From assembly GCA_033220425.1 (NCBI GenBank), contig CM065651.1, forward strand, positions 620,001 to 684,000: DNA of 64,000 nucleotides. Direction: 5' to 3'. Position 1 is the first letter of the stretch. Each line of letters starts with the position of its first letter. The notes below the pieces were generated by a model that worked only from the letters and a program-made list of their open reading frames with translations, had not been told where the DNA came from and made no database searches. Below, piece by piece: positions 1 through 10,656 of the stretch. The DNA is from Lepraria neglecta. Taxonomy: Eukaryota > Ascomycota > Lecanoromycetes > Lecanorales > Stereocaulaceae. A program made the position numbers and the translations under genes.

Positions 1-1785
1 CTTTTTACAGCAAAAGTTGTCAGATAACGCTTGGGAACGTTGCTGTAAGAGCTGCAATAAATGTGATCCAGAAAGAGACTCTCCTGATCTGCTTGAAAAG
101 CTTGGTCATATGGTCTACCCCATCGATCGGAATTGTCCGATCCGCAGCCATCGTGATCCGATGTCAATTCAGGAACCACTCTCATCCGTACGGCGTATGG
201 AACGTCGCTCATGAGCTGGCAGTTGAGTTGCACTATTCGACGCATACGTGCCGAATCAATCTGATAATACTTTGACGGTAAGATGCTACGCACGCAGTCC
301 TCAATTGCCTTGGCATCCGCTGCTTTGCGATCTGGGTATTTTCGACGGAGCCCACGGTATCCACTCTCTGACGCGAGAGACGAGAGCTCGTGCCACCATC
401 GTTGCTGTATTGTCGGATATAGACTGTTCTGCTTGGCAACATCTTTTCGGGGGGCCTGGCCGTCCATCGCGGGAAAGTGGCGAAGACTGAACAGAAAGAC
501 CTGTCGGTACGATAGCCAAAAAGAGTCACCGGACGCTAACGTTCGATCCTCGAAGGTAAATTCACTGGTCTGCACCTTTAAACCTGCCTGTCTGTTGTGG
601 AGAGTATGGAATTGTTGCGACATCGACCCTTTACCATTGTTTGGTAGAAGCTGCTTCAGAATTCTGACAGCAGGCTCCAGCCATTTCGAATTTTCGATAC
701 ACACCTTTATTGAGAAGATCATATGCTCCACCGAGCAGATGCGATTGAAGATCTCCGATCGCCGGCTGTCATCCTTGACCGCGGGGAGGATATCGCCCGC
801 CAGCATTCGCATCCGGACGAACGCACGGTCTTCCGTCGATCGGAAAGGACACCGGCCTTGCAGGATAGCGACCGTATTGGCGTCAAGTTGAAGTTGATTA
901 TTTTTCCTAGCCCCAAGGATGTGAGTCCACGTCTTCTTGACTACGCGTAAGCAGCGGGCTACCTCCTTCAATCTCTGTTAGAAGCGAATAGACAATGGAG
1001 GGGAGTCTCAAACCTCCGGGCAATGTAAGTTCAGTAGTCGAGGGAACGTTCCTATTTGTACAGCCGGCCACAAACCTGCGAACGGTGTCAGATCGTCCAG
1101 GCTTTCTAGGAACTTCCCCGGCAATGCCTCCAATCGTAGGAGACACCCCTGCTTGCTTTTTGAAAGCCTGGCGAGCCATTTATCTCTTCTCGAAGAGTCG
1201 TCCGCTAGTGTGGAAAATCGTATCTGCCGAACTATGTCCCCATCAAACCATCTGGAAGCATTGGAGTCTTGTTCTCGCAATTCGTTCCTCACAAGGTCGT
1301 TGAGGTCTGTAAGTGTTAACAAAAGTGCCAGGGAATCGCAGGCTGAGTTTCACACCATCAGAGTAGAGGTCCACAATCCACCATCTGTCGCCCCCTTTGA
1401 GAAACTTACGTGCCGCTTCCAGGCGGTGTCTCCCGCGTAGGACTCGTAAAGGAGACTCCGGGATTAACCGTTGCGGCTCTTCGAAGACACCGCCGCCGAC
1501 CCCGCCAGAGGGACAGGCTTGGGGCAGAGCGGAACGAGATATTAGCGCAAGCATGTGGTTTTCCGGCTCTCGAGGCCGGCAGCCTTCCTTATGAAACACA
1601 TCCAGCAACCTCGCAACGTTCTTGCCGTCGCGTTGCCTTGGATTTTTGGGAAGCTGTTCATGCTCGAGTTTGTCGAGAGGTATTTCGAACGATCCGCAGA
1701 AGGTCCTGCTCTTCTCTCGAAATACCTGCAGGTCATTAGCCGATGGTTTGTCCATCATGACACGAGAAATACTCCGAGAATTCAC
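1..1785 (-). CDS. DUF3723 family protein, 3' end beyond the left edge
   Basis: Partial gene reading leftward off the window. ATG at 1785; exon 1 1785-1356, intron 1355-1307, exon 2 1306-1014, proposed 39-base intron 1013-975, exon 3 974 to the edge, open throughout. Family-like segments in order: a Pro-Glu-Asn 'EPENHMLALI' block, 'RWWIVDLYSD', 'WLARLSKSKQ', 'KTWTHILGAR', 'RAFVRMRMLAGDILPAVKD', 'FSLRHFPAMDGQAPRKDV' and 'SLFLDHIY'. These match the fungal DUF3723 family as I know it; its biochemical role is not established. DUF3723 (d37) is a recurrent cargo gene of Starship elements, and this copy runs in the same direction as the DUF3435 captain at 16.5-19.3 kb. The second intron is very short and its CTAAC sits almost on the acceptor, so a small frameshift there is an alternative. 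Family confidence is high, exon detail moderate. Confidence 0.85.
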
Positions 1786-2188
1786 ATCCGGCCTTCAGAG
1801 GTCCTTATATATACACCCAGCCAATTTTGGAATTTAAAGACATCAAGAAGTGGATGTATCAAGGCCCAGCCGCAATGGTCTCTCCTACCGTAACCTGTAT
1901 ACTGGTGCTCTCCCCACGATCCGTCCTTGCTCCTGAGCCTCCGTCCCCTTCAACTTCTGCCACCCTCACTTGAAACCGTTCTTCAAACGCTGCGAAAGTT
2001 TTACAGTTCTAGCTATGGTTTTATTCCGGAAATTCGGAGTAGCCGAAAACGGGTATCTACCGTCATTAAAGGCTGCCGTCGGAGATGAGGATATAAGAGC
2101 CCCCGGTGCGGTCAAAAAGCTTTTACACCCTGTACCCTTCACTTCACTCGGATTTTCCTACGACGCCGCATTGCAATATCCGGTTAAA

Positions 2189-4104
2189 ATGACCAAGTCC
2201 ATTCCAAAGGAGATGGACGTGACACAGTTCTATGCTATTGCCGCAGGCGGCTGTATCACTCTTTTATTCATTGTTCATACTTTGATCCGACTGAGTTGGC
2301 TTTTCAAACCGTGTGACGCATTACTGCGGAAGTATTTTCTATATCCGCTGCTCCTCCGACGGCATCGTCTTTTGGGGCCTTGGAATCGTGCCGAGGTGGC
2401 CTTCGAGCTGATCTACTTCGCAGCCAACGCCTTTTGTGCTTGCTTCAAGGTGTCTACTGCCAGCGACGTGGCTACCCGGGCGGGACATTTGTCGCTAGTT
2501 AACATGGTGCCGGCCTATTTTGGATTGCACTTGAGCTTTGTTTGCACCTTACTCGGCGTTTCGCTGCCCACGTACCGGCTTTTCCATGCGTCAACGGGAA
2601 CGATGTCTATCATCCTTGGTGTACTTCATGCCGTCATCAACGCCGCAAGTAAGCCGAGCCTGGGCACGATGGGGTCGGGGCAGGTTTTCAAGATGATTGT
2701 TGGTTGCTGTGCTCCCGACGAATTTCATCCTGCTGACCTTCGCGTTAGGCGGTCCTTTCTATGGTCTTGCTGCGTCTGCTTTCGTCGCGCTGGTTTCGCC
2801 GGATTTCGTATGAGTTTTCCCTTCGCTGTCATCAGGGGTTGGCCTTTATTGTGGCTTACGCCCTGTGGAGACATGTTCCGTCAAGCTCAAAGGTGCCACG
2901 CGCATATCTACTGGCCTCTGGTGGTACCTTTCTGATCACGCTTGTGATGCAGTGCTTCACCGTTCTGTATAGAAATTCCAGCCTCCACCGTGGCTACTCC
3001 AGAGCTTTGGTTGCGAGACAAAACGGCGCTGTGAGAATGACAATCTTCACCCCCCACCCGTGGAAAGTCAAGGCCGGACAACACGTCAACGTTTGGATTC
3101 CATCCGTCAGCGTATGGTCCTTCCTGCAAAGCCACCCTTTCACTATTGCATCTTGGAGCGAGGGCGAAAACCCTAGCCTAGATTTCTTGATAGAACCGAG
3201 GGATGGCTTCACACGGAAGCTATTTGACCGCGCCCCCGAATATAAAAAAGGAAATGTCTCTGTAAGAGGAATGGAGGAAGGCCATGAACCTCAATCAAAC
3301 GCCGACGATATGGACAAGAGACCCTTCGGTGATGCGAGAAACTCCCAAGGTAGCTCGGAACCGTCTGATCTCCACATGGCTTTCTTTAGTGGGCCACACT
3401 GCTCGGGCGCACCCATTGGTAATTACGGAAAAGTTCTGATGATAGCCACTGGGTTCGGAATCGCGGCACAATTGCCCTTCCTGAAAGAGCTAATCCAAGG
3501 ATTCAATCGATCAGAGGTTCGCACGCGCAACATTCACTTGATATGGCAATTGAATGATCTAGGTGAGCATCCCAGGCCTCTCAACACCTGAAGGTATTTG
3601 ACGTTGGCAGGTGATGAGCACCCCGCCATTGAGCTGCTCGACAGAGCTTTAAAGGAAGATACCTTAGATCATGGTTATGTAAGTATAGAACCTAAGGGGA
3701 GCGCCCTTTCTTAGTTTGCTAAGCTAGTGGTACTAGATGCTTCAGGTGTGGCTATTCTTTAGAGATGGAAGACTGGACCCCAGCCCACAGCATGCCGGAA
3801 AGCATCAACGCGCCCTTTACCACAACGGCGTGATAGATCTTCGGCGTTTTCTACTTGATCAAGTGGGGCCACGTTCGGAAATGGATAGAGACAATATTTT
3901 AGTCACGGGTAAGTCCGCAGAGCTCTCGGGGAGAGCCTTATATTGACCATCGATACAGTTTCCGCAAGTGAGCAAATTCGAGACGAGTTGCGAGACCTCA
4001 TTCAGCCACACCTGGGAGTAAGACTATTAGAACTTGACTATCAGCCAGCCGAGAGGAGACGGGGCTTGTGGCCTTTTACATGGTCTCGCAATGTGAAACA
4101 GTAG
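2189..4104 (+). CDS. Ferric-reductase-like transmembrane oxidoreductase (FRE)
   Basis: Five exons: 2189-2698, 2749-3562, 3611-3678, 3746-3908, 3959-4104, giving about 566 aa. The N half is hydrophobic with several membrane segments and His-containing helices ('GVLHAVIN', 'CHQGLAFIVAYALWRH') of the kind that bind b-type haem in ferric reductases. Then come an FAD-binding motif 'HPFTIAS' and a nucleotide-binding stretch 'VLMIATGFGIAAQLPFLKEL' close to the C-terminal NADPH domain. In this family electrons pass from NADPH through FAD and haem across the membrane to extracellular Fe(III) or Cu(II). The start at 2189 (AAAATG) puts a normal short tail before the first membrane helix. An in-frame ATG at 1970 would add 73 residues without recognisable features. 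The first intron has donor GTTGGT and branch CTGAC. FRE genes are a recurrent Starship cargo class, which fits the captain downstream. Substrate is not deducible. Confidence 0.88.
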
Positions 4105-4324
4105 CTCTAGATATTATTAGATAAGCAATCTTAGAAAATTCAATCAAACTTGTTGTGTTGAGATCAAGGCGAGATCCAAGTTTGGCTGCTTCTGGCCCCT
4201 CCTTTAGTTCACTTAGGCTGCTCTTTGGTCCACTTTTGGCTGCAGGGGGGCTCCAGAAGTAGGAGTCCAGGAAATCTGCAGTGCTATATAACTCTCTTTG
4301 GACCCAACTTCGAGTCTTCAGATC

Positions 4325-5440
4325 ATGCCTGAACAAAAGAGACCTATCACTCAGCTTTGGGACTTTTCGCCAACCGTGGCCGGAGATCCATTGCAAAACA
4401 ACTCGGTGACGCCGCCAGACACTCAACCTCTGAAGAAGCTCGCTCCAGTAGTTCAATCCAAATTGTCTCCACCCGATCCAACATCTTACCAAAAAGATGG
4501 GACCAGCACTTCAAATTTTGAAACCAAGAGTATCGAGCAGCCCATTGTGGTTACCATGCAAGGAGCGTATGACGAAATTATGGCTGTCGACCAGGCTGGG
4601 CTGGCCATGATCGGGTCAAATAACAACGAGGAGCCAAGCTTAGTAGCAATCAAAAGGATCAAGAAAGCTGATGAAAGCCCGGTTAGCCGGATAACACCTT
4701 TTACTAGCGACCATCTCGTCCAGATCAGAAACATGTATGAGGATGACGATGATGTTGTCATCGTTTATGAAACAATGGATGTCACCCTCCGACAACTTAC
4801 TGGCATACTGCAAGGCCCGTTGAAAGCCTTCCAAATCGCAGCAATCTGCACGGAGGTCAGCCAACCTCAGTCACGCTGCTTGGAATTTACTCACCGTGGT
4901 GAAACAGCTGGTGGACGGTCTCTTATACCTGCATAGGGAGCTTGCCCACTATCACGGGGCGCTCAGCTGCGGTACAATACTTCTTGATCTTGACGGAAGA
5001 GTGAAAATCGGTAAGTCCCTTCTCGAAAGGAAACGGCCGTTGCTGATGGTCTCTAGCCAATATCGGTGAGTCATTCATCAAGAATAGAAGGCTCAACCCG
5101 GAAAGCGAAAGGAACGACATCCGCAGCGTCGGATCAGTCATGATGGAGTTAATGGAGCCCGAAACTTTCATTCTTGAACCTCATTCCACCGTGCTCAAGA
5201 ATGCGGATGTGTGGAAGGACGGCTTCGGTATCAAGGATTTCCTGGCCGCTACGCAGCATAGTCCCTTAGAAACATTGAAAAATGTAAGTTTCCGAACCTG
5301 AACTGGTCCCATCTGTCGGCCTGACAAGAACCAAGCACGACTTTCTCCCCAAAAAGCCCATTTGGAAGTGCCTTAAACCTCATGTCTTCTGTGCAGTGAG
5401 AGCAGCCAACCTCGGCTGCGATAAACTCTCACTCCCATAG
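4325..5440 (+). CDS. Protein-kinase-like protein, probable pseudokinase
   Basis: Four exons 4325-4855, 4908-5010, 5057-5283, 5336-5440 give about 321 aa; all junctions are GT-AG and keep frame. The N-terminal 80 residues are Pro/Ser/Thr-rich and look disordered. After that a kinase-like fold is visible: 'LVAIKRIKK' carries the beta-3 lysine, 'VVIVYETMDVTLRQL' the hinge, 'LVDGLLYLHRELAHYHGAL' the helix before the catalytic loop, and 'GTILLDLDGRVKIANIG' the activation-loop start. The catalytic HRD is replaced (HYHG) and DFG is replaced (ANI), so phosphotransfer is unlikely. The C lobe ends 'TLKNHDFLPKKPIWKCL'. Degenerate kinase-like genes of this layout are common in filamentous fungi, often in accessory DNA. 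An ATG at 4298 would add nine residues. The gene follows the FRE gene by about 220 bases on the same strand; a functional link is not shown. Confidence 0.72.
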
Positions 5441-6059
5441 ATTGCTGGAAGAGTGTCCATTCATGTGGCGAGCGTTATCTTGCACCATTAAGCGTTTGAG
5501 GCAGAATAGACTTTACAATAGAAATCATTTTAGTAGAATTACTTGTTACTTTATAGCTCGTTCCCTTGCTACCGGCCGTTGCGCGCTAATAGGAAACCAT
5601 CGATGAAATAATTCCTGAAGTACTAGATACCGAGGGAGGGTTGACTGGGGAGGTAAGCGAGATACTGTAGAGGACAGCACAGCCAGCACCGTACTGAGGG
5701 AGCTGGGATACTCGCTAGGGGGATACTCACGGGTTATTCAAAAGTTGCGGGCTCGTGGGGGAAGTACGGATGCACAAGGACCGTTCTATAATTTGCTAAA
5801 TCAGCAGCAAACGTTCCTATGATGGCGGCCATTCGTTGCTCATTTCTAGGGGCATCCAGACATCGCAGCTATCAGCGGCATCCTTTCTTCTTGCACCCAC
5901 AGCAGCATCCATAATCGAAGGCGCATGAGTATGTTTAAAAAGCACCCCCTTTCTCTAATTTCACGATTCTTTGGTATTATCATTGGAAATCGAAAACCTA
6001 TTGGCACTTTGTCTACCCAGCCCATATACTGCTTATTGTACCCGCAAGAGTCTACAGCG
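5441..6059. other. Intergenic, no supported gene
   Basis: No coding exon in this stretch has both usable splice signals and a recognisable protein. It should contain the 3' UTR of the pseudokinase gene and the promoter of the PLAC8 gene. I see no repeat or mobile-element ends. Confidence 0.5.
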
Positions 6060-6529
6060 ATGTCTAAATCATGGACTCGTCCACTCTTTGACTGCTTCAA
6101 TCCTATGGGATTATGTGAGCAGTATGAATCGTATTGCAGAGGCGGAACGCTTACCATAACTTCAGGTTGCTTGTCCTTTTGGTGTCCATGCATCCTCTAC
6201 GGCAAAACCCATGGGCCTAAAAGCGTAAAAGCCCCTCCCCCAGATTCACACCCGTTTGAGTCGTTCCCTAATCCTTTCCCTAGGGTGCTTTTTGTTGCAT
6301 TCTCTCTTGCTGCAGTCTTCAACCTTTCCTGCAATGTATCAGCCGCGGCGGCATACGCCACAAGTACGGTATCGATGGTAACCCATGCTATGACTGCCTT
6401 ACCTCATGGTGCTGTTCTTGCTGTGTATTGGTACAGGAGGCAAAGGAGTTGGAGGAGCAGAAGGAGCGCTCATCGGGTAACAAACAGGGGTATACCAGTC
6501 AGCCAGAAATGAGTTATGCGCCTCGGTAG
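6060..6529 (+). CDS. PLAC8 family Cys-rich protein
   Basis: Three exons 6060-6114, 6166-6224, 6284-6529 (introns of 51 and 59 bases with clear GTGAGC/CAG and GTAAAA...CTAAT...TAG signals) give a 119-aa protein. The unspliced frame hides the family; once spliced, the PLAC8 signature appears: 'LFDCF' near the start, 'CCLSFWCPCILYGKTHG', then 'GGIRHKYGIDG', 'DCLTSWCCSC' and a Glu/Lys-rich tail 'QEAKELEEQKERS'. PLAC8 proteins are small, Cys-rich and usually membrane associated; in fungi and plants related members are linked to metal (cadmium) resistance, calcium handling or size control. No member-specific role can be assigned here. The length fits the family. An upstream ATG at 5925 would add 45 residues lacking family features, so 6060 is preferred. 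Confidence 0.85.
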
Positions 6530-6574
6530 AATGTGCAGGGGTGCTTTTACCTGGGATGTTCAGTGGCGGTGATC

Positions 6575-6901
6575 TTAAGAAGCGCGACCGAACTTGGCTT
6601 TCTTTAGGGAGACTAGACGGTCTTCTATTATCTGCACTTTTCGCGAAGTCATGATGCAAGCATAGATGTATTTGTTGTAGAAAGCGGTTAGTTGGTAGCA
6701 TCTGCATGTTTCAACGCTGTACAATTGAAAGCCGAAGGTAGACGTCTTAGGACCGCGAGCGGTAGATATCAAGCTTAAAGGAAATATGGACACATGATAC
6801 TCATCAGGGGAGACTTCATCTTTGAATCGAAGCCACTTGAGGCGTCTTTGACTCATCACCGAAGATTCTGACCAATAGGCCGGTGTCGTTGAATGGCGCA
6901 A
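6575..6901 (-). CDS. Small hypothetical protein
   Basis: An unspliced 108-aa reading frame convergent with the PLAC8 gene, with its stop only about 45 bases from the PLAC8 stop. The composition is protein-like, with a mixed hydrophobic middle and a basic C-terminal end ('RLVSLKKAKFGRAS'), but no domain, signal peptide or membrane segment is recognised. It could be a real small gene, an exon of one, or an antisense coincidence. Confidence 0.25.
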   Translation of the reverse strand: MRHSTTPAYWSESSVMSQRRLKWLRFKDEVSPDEYHVSIFPLSLISTARGPKTSTFGFQLYSVETCRCYQLTAFYNKYIYACIMTSRKVQIIEDRLVSLKKAKFGRAS

Positions 6902-7270
6902 GGGTTCGGTCTCAGAAGCAGAGCTTTTTGGTTTCTAGTGACAGTTTTTGCAGCAACAAAACTTAATGCCCAATTGTTACAACTGTTTATGTAAAACTTT
7001 CACACTATTGGTTTATTAGAAATTTTATGAACATCCTGTATCATAAATCTCAAAGTACTTTTTATTTAGTTGTGTGTGTGTGTGATTGAAGTTCATTGAT
7101 TTTTGCCAAGTCCGCGAGGATAGCTCCGCTATGCGTTACCTAGTACTTGCGAAAAGGAGGCAGAGATGCCTGCAAGTCATCTTGTGCGTTAGCGACAGGA
7201 TACCGATTCAACGGGGCGGGAAGACAGTACCGGCAAGAGTGCTGGATTTGACGCGAGACTGTTCGACTTG
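6902..7270. other. Intergenic AT-rich spacer with TG repeat
   Basis: AT-rich spacer with a short (TG)n run around 7070-7084. No gene is supported. It probably holds the downstream region of the minus-strand ankyrin gene. Confidence 0.4.
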
Positions 7271-8308
7271 TCACTCCGCGCACGCTTGAGACGGCAAACC
7301 TCCTCCATGGCTGCGCCGACACTCTGTGATCTGCGCAGATTTAGGTGGCCGCCCTGTGTCGGCTCCTTCCTCCTGAGCCGCCCTTAGAGGCGACGAGTCT
7401 GTCCCGGTCTCGCCCGAACTCGAGCTCCTCACCCTTTTTCGAGACTTCAACAAGCCGCACCGGAAGTCGTGGACGATTCTTACAGATGGCAACACACCAG
7501 CATTTCGTAAAAAGTCTGCAAGAACTGCGCTCAAGGAGGATGTAGGAAGTGGTGATACTCCAGCTGCAGGCTCGACTCGACTCCATTGGTTGTTGCTAAA
7601 AACGAGGTCGGTCGATGCGAGATTGCTTGCAGTCATCCCGAAATAGTCCATTATATCGGGATCGATGCGGGCTCCTAAGAGCTGGTCGAAGACACTATCG
7701 TGTCCTCCAATGGCAGCATAATGCAGCGCGCTCCGGTTGAGGAACGTTGTGCATGATACATCAGCGCCAGCATTGAGGAGCAGTTCAACGATGCTACCGT
7801 TCCCTTTCTCGGCCGCAAAATGCAGTGCCTTCTTGAATTGCTCCCCGTATCGATCGACGTTGAAGCCCCTCTTCCTCAAAACTTTGCCGTGAGCTCGCCT
7901 TGTATTATTCACAGAAATCTTTGCTCTCAAAAGTCTCCGGGCCTCATCTTCTGGTCCAGGAGTAATTGATGTGTTAGGGTCTGCACCGGCTTTCAGAAGC
8001 TCTCGCACGACGATTCCACGTCCCTCGTGTACGGCGCATAGCAAAGCGGTCTCATTCTTTTTATTTCGAATAGTAACGTCGACGGCCTTTTCAAGGAGCA
8101 GGCACAAGAGTTGTATAGAACCTCCAGCAGCCAAGTAATGTAGTACCGTATTCCCGTCATCATCCTGGTTCGAAAGAGCGGCTCCTTCCTCTAATAGCGA
8201 AACGTCAAAGTTATGGGCAGTTATCATCGAGATCCAATCCTTTGGTCCAAGGTATTCTGCAATAAGGAGATGGATATCCATTGGAAGGTTAGGAGGAACC
8301 ATGATCAA
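7271..8308 (-). CDS. Ankyrin-repeat protein with F-box-like N-terminus
   Basis: Single-exon 345-aa frame starting at 8308. The first 30 residues ('LPMDIHLLIAEYLGPKDWISM') have the Leu-Pro-x-(D/E)-(I/V) plus Leu spacing of an F-box-like or short helical capping motif. Ankyrin repeats follow: 'DDDGNTVLHYLAAGGSIQLL', 'NKKNETALLCAVHEGRGIVV...LLKAGADPN', 'FKKALHFAAEKGNGSIVELL' and 'LNRSALHYAAIGGHDSVFDQL'. The C-terminal third is Ser/Arg-rich and probably disordered. Ankyrin repeats bind other proteins; the partner is unknown. Such genes are frequent in fungal accessory regions. The frame stays open to a stop at 7271, although the last ~60 residues are low in conservation cues and an intron near the end cannot be excluded. 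Confidence 0.75.
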   Translation of the reverse strand: MIMVPPNLPMDIHLLIAEYLGPKDWISMITAHNFDVSLLEEGAALSNQDDDGNTVLHYLAAGGSIQLLCLLLEKAVDVTIRNKKNETALLCAVHEGRGIVVRELLKAGADPNTSITPGPEDEARRLLRAKISVNNTRRAHGKVLRKRGFNVDRYGEQFKKALHFAAEKGNGSIVELLLNAGADVSCTTFLNRSALHYAAIGGHDSVFDQLLGARIDPDIMDYFGMTASNLASTDLVFSNNQWSRVEPAAGVSPLPTSSLSAVLADFLRNAGVLPSVRIVHDFRCGLLKSRKRVRSSSSGETGTDSSPLRAAQEEGADTGRPPKSAQITECRRSHGGGLPSQACAE

Positions 8309-8655
8309 GGTTGAACTGCAGAGGTGATGTTAAACAACGTTAGTTGAGGGCAGAAAGGGGGGTGGCGAGCAGCTTTAGTAGGCAAAAGGCGGGGCCGGCG
8401 GGTTTAAAAACGCGGGGGCAACCGAGCCCGAGGCAGCAGCCAGTTCAGGCTCCGGCATGCTGCGCCCCTTGCACTGCCCCGTGTAAATCACCGGGCAGAT
8501 GTCTCCATTTTTACACTGCCTCATATCAGGCAGTAGCTTCCGGAAGGAGTATAGTCCACCCTGGATCACCTTCCTTAGTCACCTAAGTCGCGCGACCATA
8601 GGCTGGGCAACCTTGAAGCAATCGACACTAGACTTCGTAAAGTTCCGCGTTGTTG
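8309..8655. other. Intergenic, no supported gene
   Basis: GC-rich spacer between the divergent ankyrin gene and the minisatellite. Short frames exist on both strands, but none resembles a known protein. It should contain the ankyrin-gene promoter. Confidence 0.4.
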
Positions 8656-8659
8656 CTCC

Positions 8660-9352
8660 TCCGCCGGGGGAGTACACGTCCAAAAGTTGAGCGTTCGCCG
8701 GAGAGAGCACTTGCTGGGGGAGCACTCGCTGGGGGAGTACTCCCACGTCCAAAAGTTGAGGGTTCGCGGGGGAGTACTCGCCGGGGGAGCACTTGTTGGG
8801 GGAGTACTCGCTGGGGGAGTACTCCAGACGTCCAAAAGTTGAGGGTTCGCGGGGGGGAGTACTCACCGAGGGAGTACTCCACGAGTCTCAAGACCAAATA
8901 TGTCTCAAGACAGCCGGGGGAGTACTGTCACGTCCAAAAGTTGAGGGTTCGCCGGAGGAAGCACTTGCTGGGGGAGCACTCGCTGGGGGAGTACTCCCCA
9001 CGTCCAAAAGTTGAGGGTTCGCGGGGGGAGTACTCACCGAGGGAGTACTCCACGAGTCTCAAGACCAAATATGTCTCAAGACAGCCGGGGGAGTACTGTC
9101 ACGTCCAAAAGTTGAGGGTTCGCCGGAGAGAGCACTCGCTGGGGGAGCACTTGCTGGGAGAGCACTCGATGGGGAGTACTCCAGACGTCCAAAAGTTGAG
9201 GGTTTGCGGGGGGAAGTACTCGCTGGGGGAGTACTCGCTGGGGGAGCACCCCACGAGGCTCCAAAAACTGAGGGACCAGAGGGAGCACTCGAGCTAATCC
9301 AGAAGTTGAGGGCCTTGCTAGGGGAGTACTCCCACGAGGCTCCAAAAAAACT
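8660..9352. repeat. G-rich compound minisatellite
   Basis: Dense repetition of two modules. One is an ACGTCCAAAAGTTGAGGG-type segment: seven near-exact copies starting about 8675, 8737, 8827, 8930, 9000, 9101 and 9185, then looser copies to 9350. The other is runs of CTGGGGGAG(C/T)ACTCG. A segment beginning ACGAGTCTCAAGACC recurs at 8881 and 9052, giving a higher-order unit of 171 bp. The module GGGAGTACTCCC is a perfect 12-bp palindrome. Repeated GGGGG runs lie on the plus strand, so G-quadruplex formation is possible. Several frames on both strands stay open through the array because the unit lacks stops; I do not call those as genes. Confidence 0.9.
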
Positions 9353-9391
9353 GTTCGCTAATTCGGCGGAATTGCAAACGCGAGCTTAGCT

Positions 9392-10219
9392 ATGGAGTTG
9401 TCCATGTTCAGGGTTGTGTTCCAGGACATACCTGAGTGTAGAACAGCGATCATACGCTGCCTCACGGGCGGAAACCTAATGGCACTTAGAAAGGCGATCG
9501 GGTTCTGGCTATCGGGAAATGAAAAGAAAGCACACTTAAGCTTGCTGTGGGATGTATTCGAGGACATGAACTGGACTAAGGATGCAGATAGAGTCACAAT
9601 GATGGGACGAGGCCTCGACTTTCGCCGAGCCGAAGCACAGATCCGAGACAGTGCTCTGATCCACTGTAAAAAGATGGTCCCTTTTATAGTCATGATTCGA
9701 GCTCCTGTCGATTACGAGACACTGGTCCCATGGACCAAGCAGGTCTTGTCAAACGTCATGTGCTCTACTAGGATGGATGTCGTGGAAGGCGATAAACGTG
9801 AAGACAGATGGGATTCGAAGTCCATTGCCACCATCGAAGGGTTCGCAGCTGGCATTGAGATATCTATTCCAATCACGGTCTTAACTCAGGAGACACCTCA
9901 AGACCAGCTCGGAACTACAACCATAGACTGGACTGTCGCCATGTCCATTTTCAAGCCTACGCTTAAGAATGTGAAACGGATCGCAATTACAAAAGTAGAG
10001 TGGAACAAGGTTCAATACGAGACGGCGGCTGTTATTTCGTACAAGACCGTCGATACATTACGCTTCATCATCAGCGGCCCCCCATTTATGACCAATGTCT
10101 CCCTCATACTGAGATCGCCCTCAGTATGCATGCGAGTGGTAAACGGATACGACAGATCCTTATCGTACGATGAAGAGTGGGCAGCTCTAAAACTCCGGAA
10201 CGGACGCGAGGGATGGTAG
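9392..10219 (+). CDS. Hypothetical protein, 275 aa
   Basis: Uninterrupted 275-aa frame beginning 40 bases after the minisatellite. The N-terminal 75 residues look like a helical, F-box-like or ankyrin-cap region ('RTAIIRCLTGGNLMALRKAI', 'FWLSGNEKKAHLSLLWDVFEDM'). The rest is mixed alpha/beta with no recognised domain. No signal peptide or membrane segment is seen. The long open frame and good composition support a real gene, but I do not recognise the family. Its promoter would lie in or next to the minisatellite. Confidence 0.6.
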   Translation: MELSMFRVVFQDIPECRTAIIRCLTGGNLMALRKAIGFWLSGNEKKAHLSLLWDVFEDMNWTKDADRVTMMGRGLDFRRAEAQIRDSALIHCKKMVPFIVMIRAPVDYETLVPWTKQVLSNVMCSTRMDVVEGDKREDRWDSKSIATIEGFAAGIEISIPITVLTQETPQDQLGTTTIDWTVAMSIFKPTLKNVKRIAITKVEWNKVQYETAAVISYKTVDTLRFIISGPPFMTNVSLILRSPSVCMRVVNGYDRSLSYDEEWAALKLRNGREGW

Positions 10220-10656
10220 AGACTGTTCCAAGAGCATAAGATGACGTTGCCCTGGAAGATACGTAGGTTTTGAGTGCTGTATCTGATAGCCAAGCCGGAG
10301 GAGGGCAAATTGCATGACAGATGTACTGCTTTTATCTACGGCAGCATGCCAGGTACTTTGCTGTTGTCCTTGATTGGATGTGAATCGAGAAGGCGTCAGA
10401 AGTACATGTGATTTGGAAAGATGAACAAAAGGTTGTGGATTCCTGAGGTAGAATAGTGGGCCTCGAAATAATAATCTCGGCCTACTTTCCCCAACTGACC
10501 ACGAGTCTGAGCTCAAAAAGCACGTAAACTTTGTCAGAGCACGTTTTAGCGCGCTTCATCATATAATTCTATATTTCGCAAACCCAGACTAGAGACTACA
10601 AGTACTATCCTTAAGCAGCCGCAATAACTGTGTCTCGTGCGTTGTCCCTCCCTCGC
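10220..10656. other. Intergenic, no supported gene
   Basis: Convergent spacer between the plus-strand 275-aa gene and the minus-strand acidic gene. Minus-strand frames here overlap the upstream gene and look like shadows. Nothing else is seen. Confidence 0.4.

Noticed and set aside
8650-9297. 215-codon plus-strand frame through the minisatellite, with overlapping minus-strand frames
   Set aside because: Open in several frames on both strands because the repeat unit lacks stops; the product is simple repetition with no start context.
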